Notes: generated by a model not told the origin, from the sequence alone. DNA of 64,000 nt from Thiorhodococcus minor (GCF_010820565.1 NZ_JAAIJQ010000015.1:20168-84167); one strand, 5' to 3'. Positions 48,630 to 58,447 are shown, numbered from the stretch's first letter. Program-made: numbers and translations.

Positions 48630-49883
48630 ATGGCTATCGATAAGCACACGACCCCGATGCTCGACCAGCTCGAGACCGGCCCTTGGCCGAGCTTCATTTC
48701 CGGTATCAAGCGCCTGCGCGACGAGCATCCGGAGCCGCGCATCAACGAGATGACCAATGACTTGCTCGGTCAGCTCGAGCACTCCTATGAAACCCGCAAG
48801 GGCTACTGGAAGGGCGGCACCGTGTCGGTCTTCGGATACGGCGGCGGCATCATCCCGCGCTTCTCGGAGGTGGGTAAGGTCTTCCCCAAGTCGAAAGAGT
48901 TCCACACCCTGCGCGTCCAACCGCCGGCCGGTAACCACTACACGACCGGAATGCTGCGCCAGCTGGCGGACAGCTGGGAAAAGTACGGCTCTGGCCTGGT
49001 CACCTTCCACGGCCAGACCGGCAACATCATGTTCATCGGCACGGACACGACGAACACCCAGCACTTCTTCGACGAGATCAACGAGTACGGCTGGGACCTC
49101 GGCGGCGCAGGTCCTTGCGTGCGCACGGCCATGTCCTGCGTCGGTGCCGCGCGCTGCGAGATGTCTTGCACCAACGAGTTCAAGGCGCACCGGATGCTGG
49201 TGAACAACTTCACCGATGATGTGCACCGCCCGGCGCTGCCCTACAAGTTCAAGTTCAAGGTCTCCGGCTGCCCGAACGACTGCCAGAACGCCATCGAGCG
49301 CTCCGACTTCGCGGTGCTCGGCACCTGGCGCGACGACATGAAGGTCGACCAGGCCGAGGTCAAGAGCTACATCGCCGACAAGGGGCGTCAGTACTACATC
49401 GACAACGTCATCACGCGCTGCCCGACCCAGGCCCTGTCGCTGAACGACGACGATACCCTGAGCGTCAACAACCGCGACTGCGTGCGCTGCATGCACTGCC
49501 TGAACGTCATGCCGAAGGCGCTGCATCCCGGCGACGACAAGGGCGTGACCATCCTCATCGGCGGCAAGCGCACCCTGAAGATCGGCGACCTGATGGGTAC
49601 CGTGGTGGTCCCCTTCAAGAAGCTGGAGACCGAGGAAGACTACGAATCCATGGTCGAGCTGGCCGAGACCATCATCGACTTCTGGGCCGAGAACGGCCTC
49701 GAGCACGAGCGCTGCGGTGAGATGATCGAGCGTATCGGCCTGGCCAACTTCCTCGAGGCGATCGGTGTCGAACCGGATCCAAACATGCTGAGCCACCCGC
49801 GCCAGAGCTCCTACATCCGCATGGATGGCTGGGACGAGGCCGCCGAGGAATGGTTCGCGCGTCAGGCCGAGGCCGGCAACTGA
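48630..49883 (+). CDS. dsrA: Reverse dissimilatory sulfite reductase subunit alpha
   Basis: A 417-residue siroheme/[4Fe-4S] subunit that, with DsrB, oxidises persulfide sulfur to sulfite. The siroheme-cluster cysteines are in PCVRTAMSCVGAARCEMSC (Cys163, 170, 176, 180). An inserted ferredoxin domain has CPTQALSL and CVRCMHCLNVMPKAL. The start ATG 48630 has the ribosome site AGGAGAG. Length and arrangement fit the reverse-type (sulfur-oxidiser) group. First gene of the operon. Confidence 0.96.
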   Translation: MAIDKHTTPMLDQLETGPWPSFISGIKRLRDEHPEPRINEMTNDLLGQLEHSYETRKGYWKGGTVSVFGYGGGIIPRFSEVGKVFPKSKEFHTLRVQPPAGNHYTTGMLRQLADSWEKYGSGLVTFHGQTGNIMFIGTDTTNTQHFFDEINEYGWDLGGAGPCVRTAMSCVGAARCEMSCTNEFKAHRMLVNNFTDDVHRPALPYKFKFKVSGCPNDCQNAIERSDFAVLGTWRDDMKVDQAEVKSYIADKGRQYYIDNVITRCPTQALSLNDDDTLSVNNRDCVRCMHCLNVMPKALHPGDDKGVTILIGGKRTLKIGDLMGTVVVPFKKLETEEDYESMVELAETIIDFWAENGLEHERCGEMIERIGLANFLEAIGVEPDPNMLSHPRQSSYIRMDGWDEAAEEWFARQAEAGN

Positions 49884-49943
49884 GCCGTCCCGAGCTGACG
49901 ACCACACTCATTACCTGAACTGAATAAGTCGGAGGATTAGGCG

Positions 49944-51014
49944 ATGGCGGAAATGCGCGAGCCAATCGAGTCGGGGTGTCCGGATCCCTGGCAGTACATG
50001 CATCCCGTGATGCGTAAGAACTTCGGGATGTGGAAGTATCATGAGCATCCACGCCCGGGCGTGCTGCTGCACGTCGCCTACAGCGGCGACAAGATCTGGA
50101 CCGTCAAGGCAGGTACCCAGCGTATCCTGGACGTCTTCTCGCTGCGTAAGCTCTGTGACATCGGCGATCAGTTCGCGGACGGCTACATCCACTTCACCCT
50201 GCGCTCGAACATCGAGTACATGGTGAGCGAAGAGTCCAAGGTCCAGCCTTTGATCGACTCCTTGGAAGAGGCCGGCTTCGTGGTCGGTGGCACCCAGAAC
50301 TCGGTGGCGATGATCTCGCACACCCAGGGGTGGCTGCACTGCGATATCCCGGGCACAGATGCGTCTGGCGTCGTGAAGTCCATGATGGACGAGCTCATCG
50401 ACGAGTTCCGCAACGCGACCATGCCCAACCGGGTGCATATCACCACGTCCTGTTGTCAGATCAACTGCGGCGGGCAGGGCGATATCGCCATCAACATCCA
50501 GCACACCAAGCCGCCGAAGATCAATCACGATCTGGTTGCCAACGTCTGCGAGCGTCCCTCGGTCGTGGCGCGCTGCCCGGTGGCCGCCATCCGCCCGGCG
50601 ATGGTCAACGGCAAGCCGTCTTTGGAAGTCGATGAGCGCAAGTGCATCTGCTGCGGCGCCTGCTTCCCGCCCTGTCCGCCCATGCAGATCAACGACGCGG
50701 AGCACTCCAAGCTGGCGATCTGGGTCGGCGGCAATCACTCCAACGCCCGCGGCAAGCCGACCTTCCAGAAGCTGGTCGCGGCCGGTATCCCGAACAACCC
50801 GCCGCGCTGGCCGGAAGCGACCGCCATCGTCAAGCGGATCCTCAAGGCCTACAAGGAAGGCGCCAAGGATTGGGAGCGCATCAACGAGTGGATCGAGCGC
50901 ATCGGCTGGCCTCGCTTCTTCGAGGAGGTCGAGCTGCCCTTCACCAAGTATCACATCGATACCTGGCGCGGCGCCCGCGCGAGCTTCAACAGCTCGTCGT
51001 ACATCCGCTTCTAA
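49944..51014 (+). CDS. dsrB: Reverse dissimilatory sulfite reductase subunit beta
   Basis: A 356-residue partner of DsrA. Siroheme-cluster cysteines are in TTSCCQINCGG (Cys170, 171, 175), and a ferredoxin domain follows (ARCPVAAIRPAM, CICCGACFPPCPPM). The complex also binds DsrC. ATG 49944 follows GTCGGAGGA. A GC hairpin (51030-51059) lies after the stop, before dsrE, and may adjust downstream expression. Confidence 0.96.
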   Translation: MAEMREPIESGCPDPWQYMHPVMRKNFGMWKYHEHPRPGVLLHVAYSGDKIWTVKAGTQRILDVFSLRKLCDIGDQFADGYIHFTLRSNIEYMVSEESKVQPLIDSLEEAGFVVGGTQNSVAMISHTQGWLHCDIPGTDASGVVKSMMDELIDEFRNATMPNRVHITTSCCQINCGGQGDIAINIQHTKPPKINHDLVANVCERPSVVARCPVAAIRPAMVNGKPSLEVDERKCICCGACFPPCPPMQINDAEHSKLAIWVGGNHSNARGKPTFQKLVAAGIPNNPPRWPEATAIVKRILKAYKEGAKDWERINEWIERIGWPRFFEEVELPFTKYHIDTWRGARASFNSSSYIRF

Positions 51015-51029
51015 GCGAGGCGGTCAGGG

Positions 51030-51059
51030 GGAGCGGGGGCGTCCCATCGGATGCCCCCG
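51030..51059 (+). promoter_or_regulatory. Hairpin between dsrB and dsrE
   Basis: GGGGGC pairs with GCCCCC around a 12-nt loop (GGGGGCGTCCCATCGGATGC). There is no T-run, so it is probably an attenuating or stabilising structure, not a full terminator. Confidence 0.4.
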
Positions 51060-51142
51060 GCTGGATGGATAATGATTACGAGACGGGTCGCCGCCGGCGC
51101 GGACAGCGCGGCCGATGACGGCGATTCCGGAACGAGGTCGAC

Positions 51143-51535
51143 ATGAAGTTCGCACTTCAGATCAACGAGGGACCCTATCAGCATCAGGCGTCCGACTCGG
51201 CCTATATGTTCGCAAAGGCCGCTCTGGAGAAGGGGCACGAGATCTTCCGTGTCTTCTTCTATCACGATGGTGTCAACAACTCGACGCGACTGACGACGCC
51301 GCCCCAGGACGATCGTCACATCGTCAACCGCTGGGCCGAGCTTGCCGAGCAGTACGACCTCGACATGGTCGTCTGTGTCGCCGCCGCCCAGCGGCGAGGG
51401 GTCGTCGACGAGGGTGAGGCCACGCGCAACGGCAAAGACGCCACCAACATTCATCCCAAGTTCCGCATCTCGGGGCTCGGGCAGCTGGTCGAGGCGGCGA
51501 TCCAGTCGGACCGTCTCGTCGTCTTCGGCGACTAA
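51143..51535 (+). CDS. dsrE: Sulfur relay protein DsrE
   Basis: A 130-residue subunit of the DsrE2F2H2 hexamer that relays persulfide sulfur. The active cysteine Cys78 (DLDMVVCVAAAQRRGV) matches the position known in A. vinosum DsrE. The start MKFALQINEGPYQHQ is family-typical. 12 bp before dsrF. Confidence 0.95.
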   Translation: MKFALQINEGPYQHQASDSAYMFAKAALEKGHEIFRVFFYHDGVNNSTRLTTPPQDDRHIVNRWAELAEQYDLDMVVCVAAAQRRGVVDEGEATRNGKDATNIHPKFRISGLGQLVEAAIQSDRLVVFGD

Positions 51536-51547
51536 GGGGGCAGCGCC

Positions 51548-51958
51548 ATGTCAGAAACCGTGAAGAAATTCATGTACCTGAACCGCAAGGCCCCGTACGG
51601 CACCATCTACGCCTGGGAGTCCCTCGAGGTCGTCCTCATTGGCGCCGCCTTCGATCAGGACGTCTGCGTCATGTTCGTGGACGACGGTGTCTACCAGCTC
51701 ACCAAGGGGCAGGACACCAAGGGGATCGGGATGAAGAACTTCTCCCCGACCTACCGGACCCTGGGTGACTACGAGGTCAAGCGCATCTTTGTGGATCGCG
51801 CCTCGCTGGAGGCCCGCGGTCTGACTCAAGAGGACCTGGTCGAGATTGCCTACGAGGATTTCGAGACCGAGGAAGAGATCGACAACATCGTCGAGATCGT
51901 CGATTCGCAGCGCGTCAGCGAGCTGATGGACGAGTCAGACGTGGTCTTCAGCTTCTAA
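51548..51958 (+). CDS. dsrF: Sulfur relay protein DsrF
   Basis: A 136-residue subunit of DsrEFH, DsrE/TusC fold. It begins SETVKKFMYLNRKAPYGTIY. One Cys (FDQDVCVMFVDDGVYQLTKG), but no active-site Cys equivalent to DsrE Cys78 is evident, consistent with its structural role. Confidence 0.93.
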   Translation: MSETVKKFMYLNRKAPYGTIYAWESLEVVLIGAAFDQDVCVMFVDDGVYQLTKGQDTKGIGMKNFSPTYRTLGDYEVKRIFVDRASLEARGLTQEDLVEIAYEDFETEEEIDNIVEIVDSQRVSELMDESDVVFSF

Positions 51959-51968
51959 GGAGGGTCCG

Positions 51969-52277
51969 ATGAGCATCCTGCACACCGTCAACAAATCAAC
52001 CTTCGAGCGGAATTCGCTAGAATCCTGTCTCAAGTTTGCCACCGATGGCGCCGCCGTCCTGCTGTTCGAAGATGGTATCTACGCTGCCCTGTCGGGGACG
52101 AGCGTCGAGCCCGTCATGGCGGGAGCGCTCGGCAAGCTGAACGTTTACGTGCTCGGCCCCGACCTCAAGGCGCGGGGATTTTCCGAGGAGCGCGTAATCA
52201 AAGGTATCAGCGTCGTGGATTATGCCGGCTTCGTGGATCTCGCCGCGGAGCACGACAAGGTCCAGGCCTGGTTGTAA
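51969..52277 (+). CDS. dsrH: Sulfur relay protein DsrH
   Basis: A 102-residue third subunit of DsrEFH (TusB fold). It carries Cys20 (RNSLESCLKF), the conserved cysteine. 10 bp after dsrF; 31 bp before dsrC. Confidence 0.93.
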   Translation: MSILHTVNKSTFERNSLESCLKFATDGAAVLLFEDGIYAALSGTSVEPVMAGALGKLNVYVLGPDLKARGFSEERVIKGISVVDYAGFVDLAAEHDKVQAWL

Positions 52278-52308
52278 GTTTTCTTATCGCACCGAGAGGA
52301 GCATCGAA

Positions 52309-52647
52309 ATGGCAGACACAATCGAAGTCGATGGCAAGCAGTTCGCCGTGGACGAGGAGGGCTACCTCGCCAACCTCAACGACTGGGTTCCCGGCGTCGC
52401 CGACGTCATGGCCAAGCAGGACAACCTGGAGCTCACCGACGAGCACTGGGATATCATCAACTTCCTCCGCGAGTACTACGAGGAGTATCAGATCGCCCCG
52501 GCCGTGCGCGTTCTGACCAAGGCAGTTGGTAAGAAGATGGGCAAGGAAAAGGGCAACAGCAAGTACCTTTACAGCTTGTTTCCCTATGGTCCGGCGAAGC
52601 AGGCCTGCCGTTTTGCCGGCCTTCCCAAGCCGACCGGCTGCGTCTAA
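52309..52647 (+). CDS. dsrC: Sulfur carrier protein DsrC
   Basis: A 112-residue substrate carrier of DsrAB. The flexible C-terminal arm (KQACRFAGLPKPTGCV) holds Cys100 and Cys111, the redox pair. Persulfide on Cys111 is oxidised by DsrAB; the resulting trisulfide or disulfide state is dealt with by DsrMKJOP. ATG 52309 has GAGAGGAGC upstream. Compare the cysteine-less homologue at 45095. Confidence 0.96.
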   Translation: MADTIEVDGKQFAVDEEGYLANLNDWVPGVADVMAKQDNLELTDEHWDIINFLREYYEEYQIAPAVRVLTKAVGKKMGKEKGNSKYLYSLFPYGPAKQACRFAGLPKPTGCV

Positions 52648-52733
52648 CAGCTGACCTTCCGGCGGGCGGCTCGGTCTTCCGGACCCTGCCTGCCCGTCGG
52701 GCCACACCAAAGACCCACTGAGGTAGCGGAAAC

Positions 52734-53465
52734 ATGGCGTTTCTGACGAACTTCTACGCCTTCCTGTTTTACTTCGCCGCTTTCGTGCTCGTCGCCGGAC
52801 TGGTCTTCAAGCTTGTGCAGTACAGCGCAACGCCGGCTCCGCTGAAGATCCCGACGACCCCGGCTCCGACGACGCGGACTGGTGTCGTGCTCAGGATGAT
52901 GCGCGAAGTCGTCCTTTTCGAGAGCCTCTTCCGCGGGAACAAGTGGACCTGGATCTTCGGCTGGATGTTTCATTTTGGCCTCTTCCTGGTCACGCTTCGG
53001 CATCTGCGCTACTTCATGGACCCGGTTCCATTCCCGATCCAGCTGGTTCAGCCCTTCGGCATTTACGGCGGACTGGCGATGGTCGTCGGTCTCGCCGGCC
53101 TCTGGGTGCGGCGGTTCTCCGTCGACCGGGTCAAATACATTACATCGACGTCGGATCACCTCATCCTGGCGCTGCTGATCCTCATCGGATGCAGCGGGCT
53201 GCTGATGAAATTCGTGTTCCACACCGACGTCGTCGAGATCAAGTCGTTCTTCCTCGGTCTCTATACCTTCGATCTCAAGCCGCTACCGGGCGATCCGCTG
53301 CTGCTGCTGCATCTCTTCCTGGTCGCCTCTTTGATGATCATTTTCCCCTATAGCAAGCTCTTGCACGCCCCTGGACTCTTTTTCAGTCCGACGCGCAACC
53401 AGGTGGACAACCCGCGTGAGCAACGGCACATCGCGCCCTGGGCGAAAAAACTGGAGCAGCAATAG
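52734..53465 (+). CDS. dsrM: Membrane b-type cytochrome subunit DsrM
   Basis: A 243-residue integral protein with five helices and NarI-like heme ligands (histidines in WMFHFGLFLVTLRHLRYF and LLLLHLFLVASLMIIFPYSK). Joins DsrK to the membrane quinone pool. GAGGTAGCGG upstream of ATG 52734. Start MAFLTNFYAFLFYFAAFVLV. Confidence 0.94.
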   Translation: MAFLTNFYAFLFYFAAFVLVAGLVFKLVQYSATPAPLKIPTTPAPTTRTGVVLRMMREVVLFESLFRGNKWTWIFGWMFHFGLFLVTLRHLRYFMDPVPFPIQLVQPFGIYGGLAMVVGLAGLWVRRFSVDRVKYITSTSDHLILALLILIGCSGLLMKFVFHTDVVEIKSFFLGLYTFDLKPLPGDPLLLLHLFLVASLMIIFPYSKLLHAPGLFFSPTRNQVDNPREQRHIAPWAKKLEQQ

Positions 53466-53523
53466 GTCTTTCACTCGACCCTGCTGCGATCCGAGCCGTC
53501 TTACGCATCAATGAGGTTGATTC

Positions 53524-55083
53524 ATGGCCAAGGCAACGTTTGAAGTCCCAGAGCTGAGTGAATACACGGAAGTCCCGGCCGTCAAACCTGGGGCCATGGC
53601 GCATAGCTCGACCTTCCGTGCGAAGGAAGAGTTCCAGCAAGACTTGGGCTTCCCGGGTGAGTTGGTCGAGGACTGGCAGACCAAGGCCATCGACAAGATG
53701 GGCGAGCTGCTGGGCAAGTACCGTTCGCTGCGGGTCTACATGGACGCCTGCGTCAAGTGCGGCTCCTGTACCGACAAGTGTCATTACTTCCTCGGAACCC
53801 AAGACCCCAAGAACATGCCGGTCGGCCGTCAGGACCTCATGCGCAAGGTCTATCGGCGCTACTTCACGCTCGCCGGGCGGCTCTTTCCGAAGCTGGTCGG
53901 CGCCGAGGACTTCACCAAAGAAGTCCTGGACGACTGGTACTGCTATTACCACCAGTGCTCGCAATGCCGACGCTGCTCCGTCTTCTGTCCCTACGGGATC
54001 GACACCGCCGAGATCTCCATGGCCGCACGCGAGATCATGGACAGCATCGGTGTGGGTCAGAAGTACTGCAACGAGATCATCGGCAAGGTCTACAAGATCG
54101 GTAATAACCTCGGTCTCCCCGGGCCTGCGCTCATCGACACGATCGAGGGCCTGGAGGAAGACGTCTACGACGAGACCGGCGTCAAGGTCCGCTATCCGAT
54201 CGATGAGGAAGGCGCCGAGATCCTGCTCGTCACCCCCTCGGCGGACTTCTTCGCGGAGCCGCATGTCGATGGCCTGATCGGCTACGGCAAGGTCTTTCAC
54301 GAGGCCGGCATTTCCTGGACGATTAGCACTTACGCCTCGGAAGCGGCCAACTTCGGCATGTTCATCGGCTCCTACGAGAACATGCGTCGACTGGCCCAGC
54401 GCATCCGCGAGGCTGCCATCAAGCTCAAGGTCAAGCGCATCGTCTTCGGCGAGTGCGGCCACGCTTGGCGGGTTGCCTACAGCTTCCTGAACACCCTGGC
54501 CGGCCCCTGGGACTTCCTGGATCCGAAGTATCCGGTGCCGCAGCACATCTGCGAATTCACCCATGGCCTGATCCAGGAAGGCAAGCTCAAGTTCGACAAG
54601 AGCGAGAACGACGACAAGGTTCTGACCTATCACGATTCCTGCAACGTCGCGCGTGCTTCCCGCATGGGCGATACGCCCGGCGGTCAGTTCGAGATCCCGC
54701 GGGCGATCATCAAGGCGACCTGCAACCACTTCTACGATATGGACGAGGACACGATCCGCGATCGCACCTTCTGCTGCGGCGGTGGTGGCGGGTTGCTGAC
54801 GGACGACCTCATGGAGGTCCGCGTCAAGGGCGCCAAGCCCAGGATCGACGCCCTCAACAATGTGATGCAGGAGAAGGGCGTGACGCACATGGCCGCGATC
54901 TGCGCCATCTGCAAGACCCAGTTCAGCAAGGTCCTCCCGTACTACGGCATGGAGATGGATCAGGTCTTGAGTCTGCATCAGCTGGTCTCCAATGCCATCG
55001 TGCTGACACCTGGCGAGGACGACGACGAGCCGGATGGAGACGAGGATCTCGATAACGACAACGAGACGGACGAGGCGGCCTGA
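53524..55083 (+). CDS. dsrK: HdrD-like iron-sulfur subunit DsrK
   Basis: A 519-residue cytoplasmic subunit with two 4Fe-4S ferredoxin clusters (CVKCGSCTDKCH; CSQCRRCSVFCPYG) and two CCG domains typical of heterodisulfide reductase (TYHDSCNVAR; FCCGGGGGLLTDDL). Probably reacts with DsrC. The C-terminal 20 residues are very acidic (DEPDGDEDLDNDNETDEA). Longer than HdrD by its N-terminal extension. Confidence 0.95.
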   Translation: MAKATFEVPELSEYTEVPAVKPGAMAHSSTFRAKEEFQQDLGFPGELVEDWQTKAIDKMGELLGKYRSLRVYMDACVKCGSCTDKCHYFLGTQDPKNMPVGRQDLMRKVYRRYFTLAGRLFPKLVGAEDFTKEVLDDWYCYYHQCSQCRRCSVFCPYGIDTAEISMAAREIMDSIGVGQKYCNEIIGKVYKIGNNLGLPGPALIDTIEGLEEDVYDETGVKVRYPIDEEGAEILLVTPSADFFAEPHVDGLIGYGKVFHEAGISWTISTYASEAANFGMFIGSYENMRRLAQRIREAAIKLKVKRIVFGECGHAWRVAYSFLNTLAGPWDFLDPKYPVPQHICEFTHGLIQEGKLKFDKSENDDKVLTYHDSCNVARASRMGDTPGGQFEIPRAIIKATCNHFYDMDEDTIRDRTFCCGGGGGLLTDDLMEVRVKGAKPRIDALNNVMQEKGVTHMAAICAICKTQFSKVLPYYGMEMDQVLSLHQLVSNAIVLTPGEDDDEPDGDEDLDNDNETDEAA

Positions 55084-55186
55084 GCGGGGCCATCGGGCGG
55101 GCGGCGTCAGGATCAGCCGGCTCGCATCCTGATATGAGCGCCCTGGCGTATGCGTCAGGGCTCAACTGGTACGGAGAGTGATCAAG

Positions 55187-57151
55187 ATGGCAACTTCCAG
55201 CGACGAGATGAAGGGCAAGCCGACCTGGCGTCGGTTCGAGGACGGCAACCACGTTTGGGACGACCTGACTGACAAGATCTTCAATCAGGATACTTCTCAC
55301 AAATGTCCGACCTATGTCCACAAGACGCCGCCTTGTCAGGGAAGCTGCCCGTCCGGCGAAGATATTCGCGGTTGGCTGCAGATCGTGCGCGGTCTCGAGC
55401 AGCCGCCGGAAGGTATGGATTGGCAGGAGTACGCCTTCCGCCGTTCCACGGATGCCAATCCCTTCCCGTCGATGATGGGTCGCGTCTGTCCGGCACCCTG
55501 TCAGGACGGCTGTAACCGCAATGAGCTGGAAGACTTCGTCGGTATCAACGCCGTCGAGCAGTTCATTGGTGACACCGCCATCGCCAATGGCTACAAGTTC
55601 GAGGCTCCCCCGGCAGATACCGGAAAGCGTGTCGCCATCGTCGGCGGCGGACCCGCGGGTCTCGCCGCGGCCTATCAGCTCCGCCGCAAGGGTCATGCTT
55701 GCACCGTATTCGAGGCCAATGACGGGCTCGGCGGCATGTTCCGTTTCGGTATCCCTGGCTATCGCGTACCGCGCGACCAGCTGGATGCCGAGATCCAGCG
55801 CATCCTCGACCTCGGCAACATCGAGGTGAAGCTCAAGACGCGCATCGGTAGCGACGTCACCGTCGAGCAGCTCGAGAAAGACTACGACGCCATCCTCTGG
55901 GCCATCGGCTGCCAGAGCGGTCGTGGCTTGCCGGTCCCCGGCTGGAAAGATACGCCCAACTGTGTCTCCGGTGTCGCCTTCCTCAAGGCCTTCAACGAGG
56001 GTCGCATGAAGGTCACCGCCGGCAAGGTCGTGTGCGTCGGTGGTGGTGATACCTCGATCGACGTCGTCTCGGTGGCGCGCCGCCTGGGTCATATTTCGAA
56101 GACCAACAAGAGCGATCTGCCCGAGACCGTCATCCGCGACGGCTATGTCGCCCATGACGCCGCCACGGCCGCAGCGGCCGAGGGCGCGGAGGTCACCCTG
56201 ACCTCGCTCTTCACGCGCGACAAGATGACGGCCTCCGAGCATGAAGTCGACGATGCCACGCGCGAGGGCGTGACCATCCTCGACGGCGTCATGCCCGTCG
56301 AGGTCATCAAGAACGCCGAGGGCCGCGCGACCGGGCTGAAGATCGCCGACTGCACCATGGCCGATGGCCGGCCAGCCCCGGTCGAGGGGACCGAGCGCGT
56401 GCTCGAGGCCGACCTCATCGTCTCCGCGATCGGGCAGGGTGGTGACCTGTCGGGTCTCGAGTCCCTGGACAACGGGCGCGGCCTCATGGATTCGGACAAG
56501 TTCTACCAAGTCCCGGGCAAGGCGGGGCACTTCGTGTCCGGCGACATCATCCGTCCGCACCTGCTCACGACCGCCATCGGGCAGGCCTGGATCGCCGCCG
56601 AGTCGATTCACGAGTATGTCATGCAGGAGGAGCACAGGCGCCGTCCCAAGGTCGACGTCCACCACTTCAACCTGCTGGAGAAGATGACCGAGGCCAAGCT
56701 GGCCCCTGAGCACTTCGACCCGGAGCAGGCCGGCGACATGCGCGGGACCTCCTCGGCCAACTACGCGATCCACAACTACGAGGATCGCTCCGGTGCCGAG
56801 GTCATCCCGCAGGACGAGCTCTTCCTCGGTCACTTCAACTATGTGGCGCGCAACCTGCGCAAGGAAGAGGTGCCGAGCTCGGACGAGGTCCTGGGGCACT
56901 TCCACGAGCGCGTGATCGGCCTGACGGAAGAAGAGGCGGTCGACGAGGCCAAGCGCTGCATGAGCTGCGGCATGTGCTTCGAGTGCGACAACTGCGTCAT
57001 CTTCTGTCCCCAGGACGCGGTCTTCCGCGTCGACAAGGCGAGCCGTACCACCGGGCGCTACGTGGACACCGACTATGCCAAGTGCATCGGTTGCCATATC
57101 TGCGCCGATGTCTGTCCGACCGGCTACATCAAGATGGGCCTCGGGGAGTAG
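55187..57151 (+). CDS. dsrL: NAD(P)H:acceptor oxidoreductase DsrL
   Basis: A 654-residue iron-sulfur flavoprotein. N-terminal cluster cysteines are at CPAPCQDGCNRNE, the FAD site at VAIVGGGPAGLAAAYQLRR, the NAD(P) site at VVCVGGGDTSIDVVSVARRL, and two C-terminal clusters at CMSCGMCFECDNC and CIGCHICADVCPTGYI. It reduces NAD(P)+ or feeds electrons from DsrAB. ATG 55187 (ribosome site GGAGAG) is preferred over the GTG at 55178. Confidence 0.95.
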   Translation: MATSSDEMKGKPTWRRFEDGNHVWDDLTDKIFNQDTSHKCPTYVHKTPPCQGSCPSGEDIRGWLQIVRGLEQPPEGMDWQEYAFRRSTDANPFPSMMGRVCPAPCQDGCNRNELEDFVGINAVEQFIGDTAIANGYKFEAPPADTGKRVAIVGGGPAGLAAAYQLRRKGHACTVFEANDGLGGMFRFGIPGYRVPRDQLDAEIQRILDLGNIEVKLKTRIGSDVTVEQLEKDYDAILWAIGCQSGRGLPVPGWKDTPNCVSGVAFLKAFNEGRMKVTAGKVVCVGGGDTSIDVVSVARRLGHISKTNKSDLPETVIRDGYVAHDAATAAAAEGAEVTLTSLFTRDKMTASEHEVDDATREGVTILDGVMPVEVIKNAEGRATGLKIADCTMADGRPAPVEGTERVLEADLIVSAIGQGGDLSGLESLDNGRGLMDSDKFYQVPGKAGHFVSGDIIRPHLLTTAIGQAWIAAESIHEYVMQEEHRRRPKVDVHHFNLLEKMTEAKLAPEHFDPEQAGDMRGTSSANYAIHNYEDRSGAEVIPQDELFLGHFNYVARNLRKEEVPSSDEVLGHFHERVIGLTEEEAVDEAKRCMSCGMCFECDNCVIFCPQDAVFRVDKASRTTGRYVDTDYAKCIGCHICADVCPTGYIKMGLGE

Positions 57152-57168
57152 ACCAAGTGGAGGCGTCG

Positions 57169-57639
57169 ATGGCTAAGGTCTTAATGAGAGCGAGCCTCGT
57201 CGCCGTTAGTCTGGTCTGGGTGCTCGCCGCCCAGACCGTCCTGGCGGCAGAGGTGAAGCGATATGTGGTCGAGGGCTCCCGTGCCGCCGAGCTGGACTCC
57301 TGTGTCGAGCCCACCGAGCGCATGCGCCGGATGCATTTCGAATTCATCAAGCACCAGCGCATCTCGACCGTGCATGAGGGCATTCGCGGCACCAAGTACA
57401 GCCTCGCCGGCTGCGTGGAGTGCCACATCAGCTACGAGGAGCAGCAGCCTCAGCCGATCGACCGGCCGGATCAGTTCTGCGGCGCCTGCCATGCCTATGC
57501 GGCGGTCGATCTGAACTGCTTCGACTGTCACGCCTCCGTGCCGAACGGGGGCGGACTGGACGCCGAGGCCCAGGCCGCGCATCGCGCCGCCGGTGTCGAG
57601 AAGCTGGTGCAGAGCGGCCGCAACGGGGAAGGCCACTGA
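57169..57639 (+). CDS. dsrJ: Triheme c-type cytochrome DsrJ
   Basis: A 156-residue periplasmic cytochrome. An N-terminal signal or anchor (RASLVAVSLVWVLAAQTVLA) and three heme motifs: CVECH (82-86), CGACH (104-108) and CFDCH (117-121). Cys45 (ELDSCVEP) matches the unusual Cys heme ligand of the family. ATG 57169. Confidence 0.94.
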   Translation: MAKVLMRASLVAVSLVWVLAAQTVLAAEVKRYVVEGSRAAELDSCVEPTERMRRMHFEFIKHQRISTVHEGIRGTKYSLAGCVECHISYEEQQPQPIDRPDQFCGACHAYAAVDLNCFDCHASVPNGGGLDAEAQAAHRAAGVEKLVQSGRNGEGH

Positions 57640-57640
57640 G

Positions 57641-58426
57641 ATGACAGACAAGACCGATAGAGCAGAGAACGAGATCGATTCGGGTCGTCGCGATTTCATC
57701 GGCGTGGCGGCAGGCATGACCGCGGCCGTGGTCGCCCCAGGCGTGCTCTTGCACACCGTCGCGGCCGCGCCGCGCTCCGAGCCCGTGACTAGCGATGTGC
57801 GCTGGGGCCTGCTGGTCGACACGGCGAAGTGCGCGGACGGCTGCTCGGCATGCGTCGAGGCCTGCAACGACGAGAATGGCCTGAATCTGCAGACGCCGCC
57901 CGAGGGCGAGCCCGATCGCAAATGGGACGCGCAAAAGGCCGTCTGGATCCGCAAGGTCAAGCTGCAGGACAACCAGACCGGCCGCGTCACCAACCTGCCC
58001 ATGATGTGCCAGCATTGCGAGCATCCGCCCTGTGTCGACGTCTGCCCGACGGGGGCTTCGTTCAAGCGCGCGGACGGCATCGTCATGGTCGACCGCCACC
58101 TCTGCATCGGCTGCCGCTACTGCATGATGGCCTGTCCCTACAAGGCGCGCAGCTTCATCCATCAGGACACCACCGATCAGCTCACGAGCGTGCCGCGCGG
58201 GAAGGGCTGCGTCGAGAGCTGCAACCTCTGCGTCCACCGTCGGGACTATGGCGAAGCGTCGACGGCTTGCGTCGATGCCTGCGCCGCCGAGGGGCACCAC
58301 GCCATCGTCTTCGGTGACCTCAAGGATCCCAACAGTGCGATCAACCAGAAGCTCAAGGAGATTCCGAGTCGTCAGATTCGCGAGGACCTTCAGCTCAACA
58401 CGGGCGTGCGCTACTCAGGCGTTTAG
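57641..58426 (+). CDS. dsrO: Periplasmic ferredoxin-like subunit DsrO
   Basis: A 261-residue protein with a Tat signal (SGRRDFIGVAAGMTAAVV) and four 4Fe-4S cluster motifs, for example CADGCSACVEACND, CQHCEHPPCVDVCPTG and CIGCRYCMMACPYKA. Electron relay between DsrJ and DsrP. Starts one base after the dsrJ stop codon. Confidence 0.94.
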   Translation: MTDKTDRAENEIDSGRRDFIGVAAGMTAAVVAPGVLLHTVAAAPRSEPVTSDVRWGLLVDTAKCADGCSACVEACNDENGLNLQTPPEGEPDRKWDAQKAVWIRKVKLQDNQTGRVTNLPMMCQHCEHPPCVDVCPTGASFKRADGIVMVDRHLCIGCRYCMMACPYKARSFIHQDTTDQLTSVPRGKGCVESCNLCVHRRDYGEASTACVDACAAEGHHAIVFGDLKDPNSAINQKLKEIPSRQIREDLQLNTGVRYSGV

Positions 58427-58447
58427 CAAGGGCGAGGGAAGATCAGT

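Noticed and set aside
48450..49907. A 485-codon antisense frame opposite dsrA
   Set aside because: Shadow of the high-GC dsrA gene, no ribosome site or family features.
54923..57097. A 724-codon open frame on the minus strand opposite dsrL and the end of dsrK
   Set aside because: It mirrors the strong codon bias of dsrL; the dsrL protein is well conserved in the plus direction and the antisense product has no domain.
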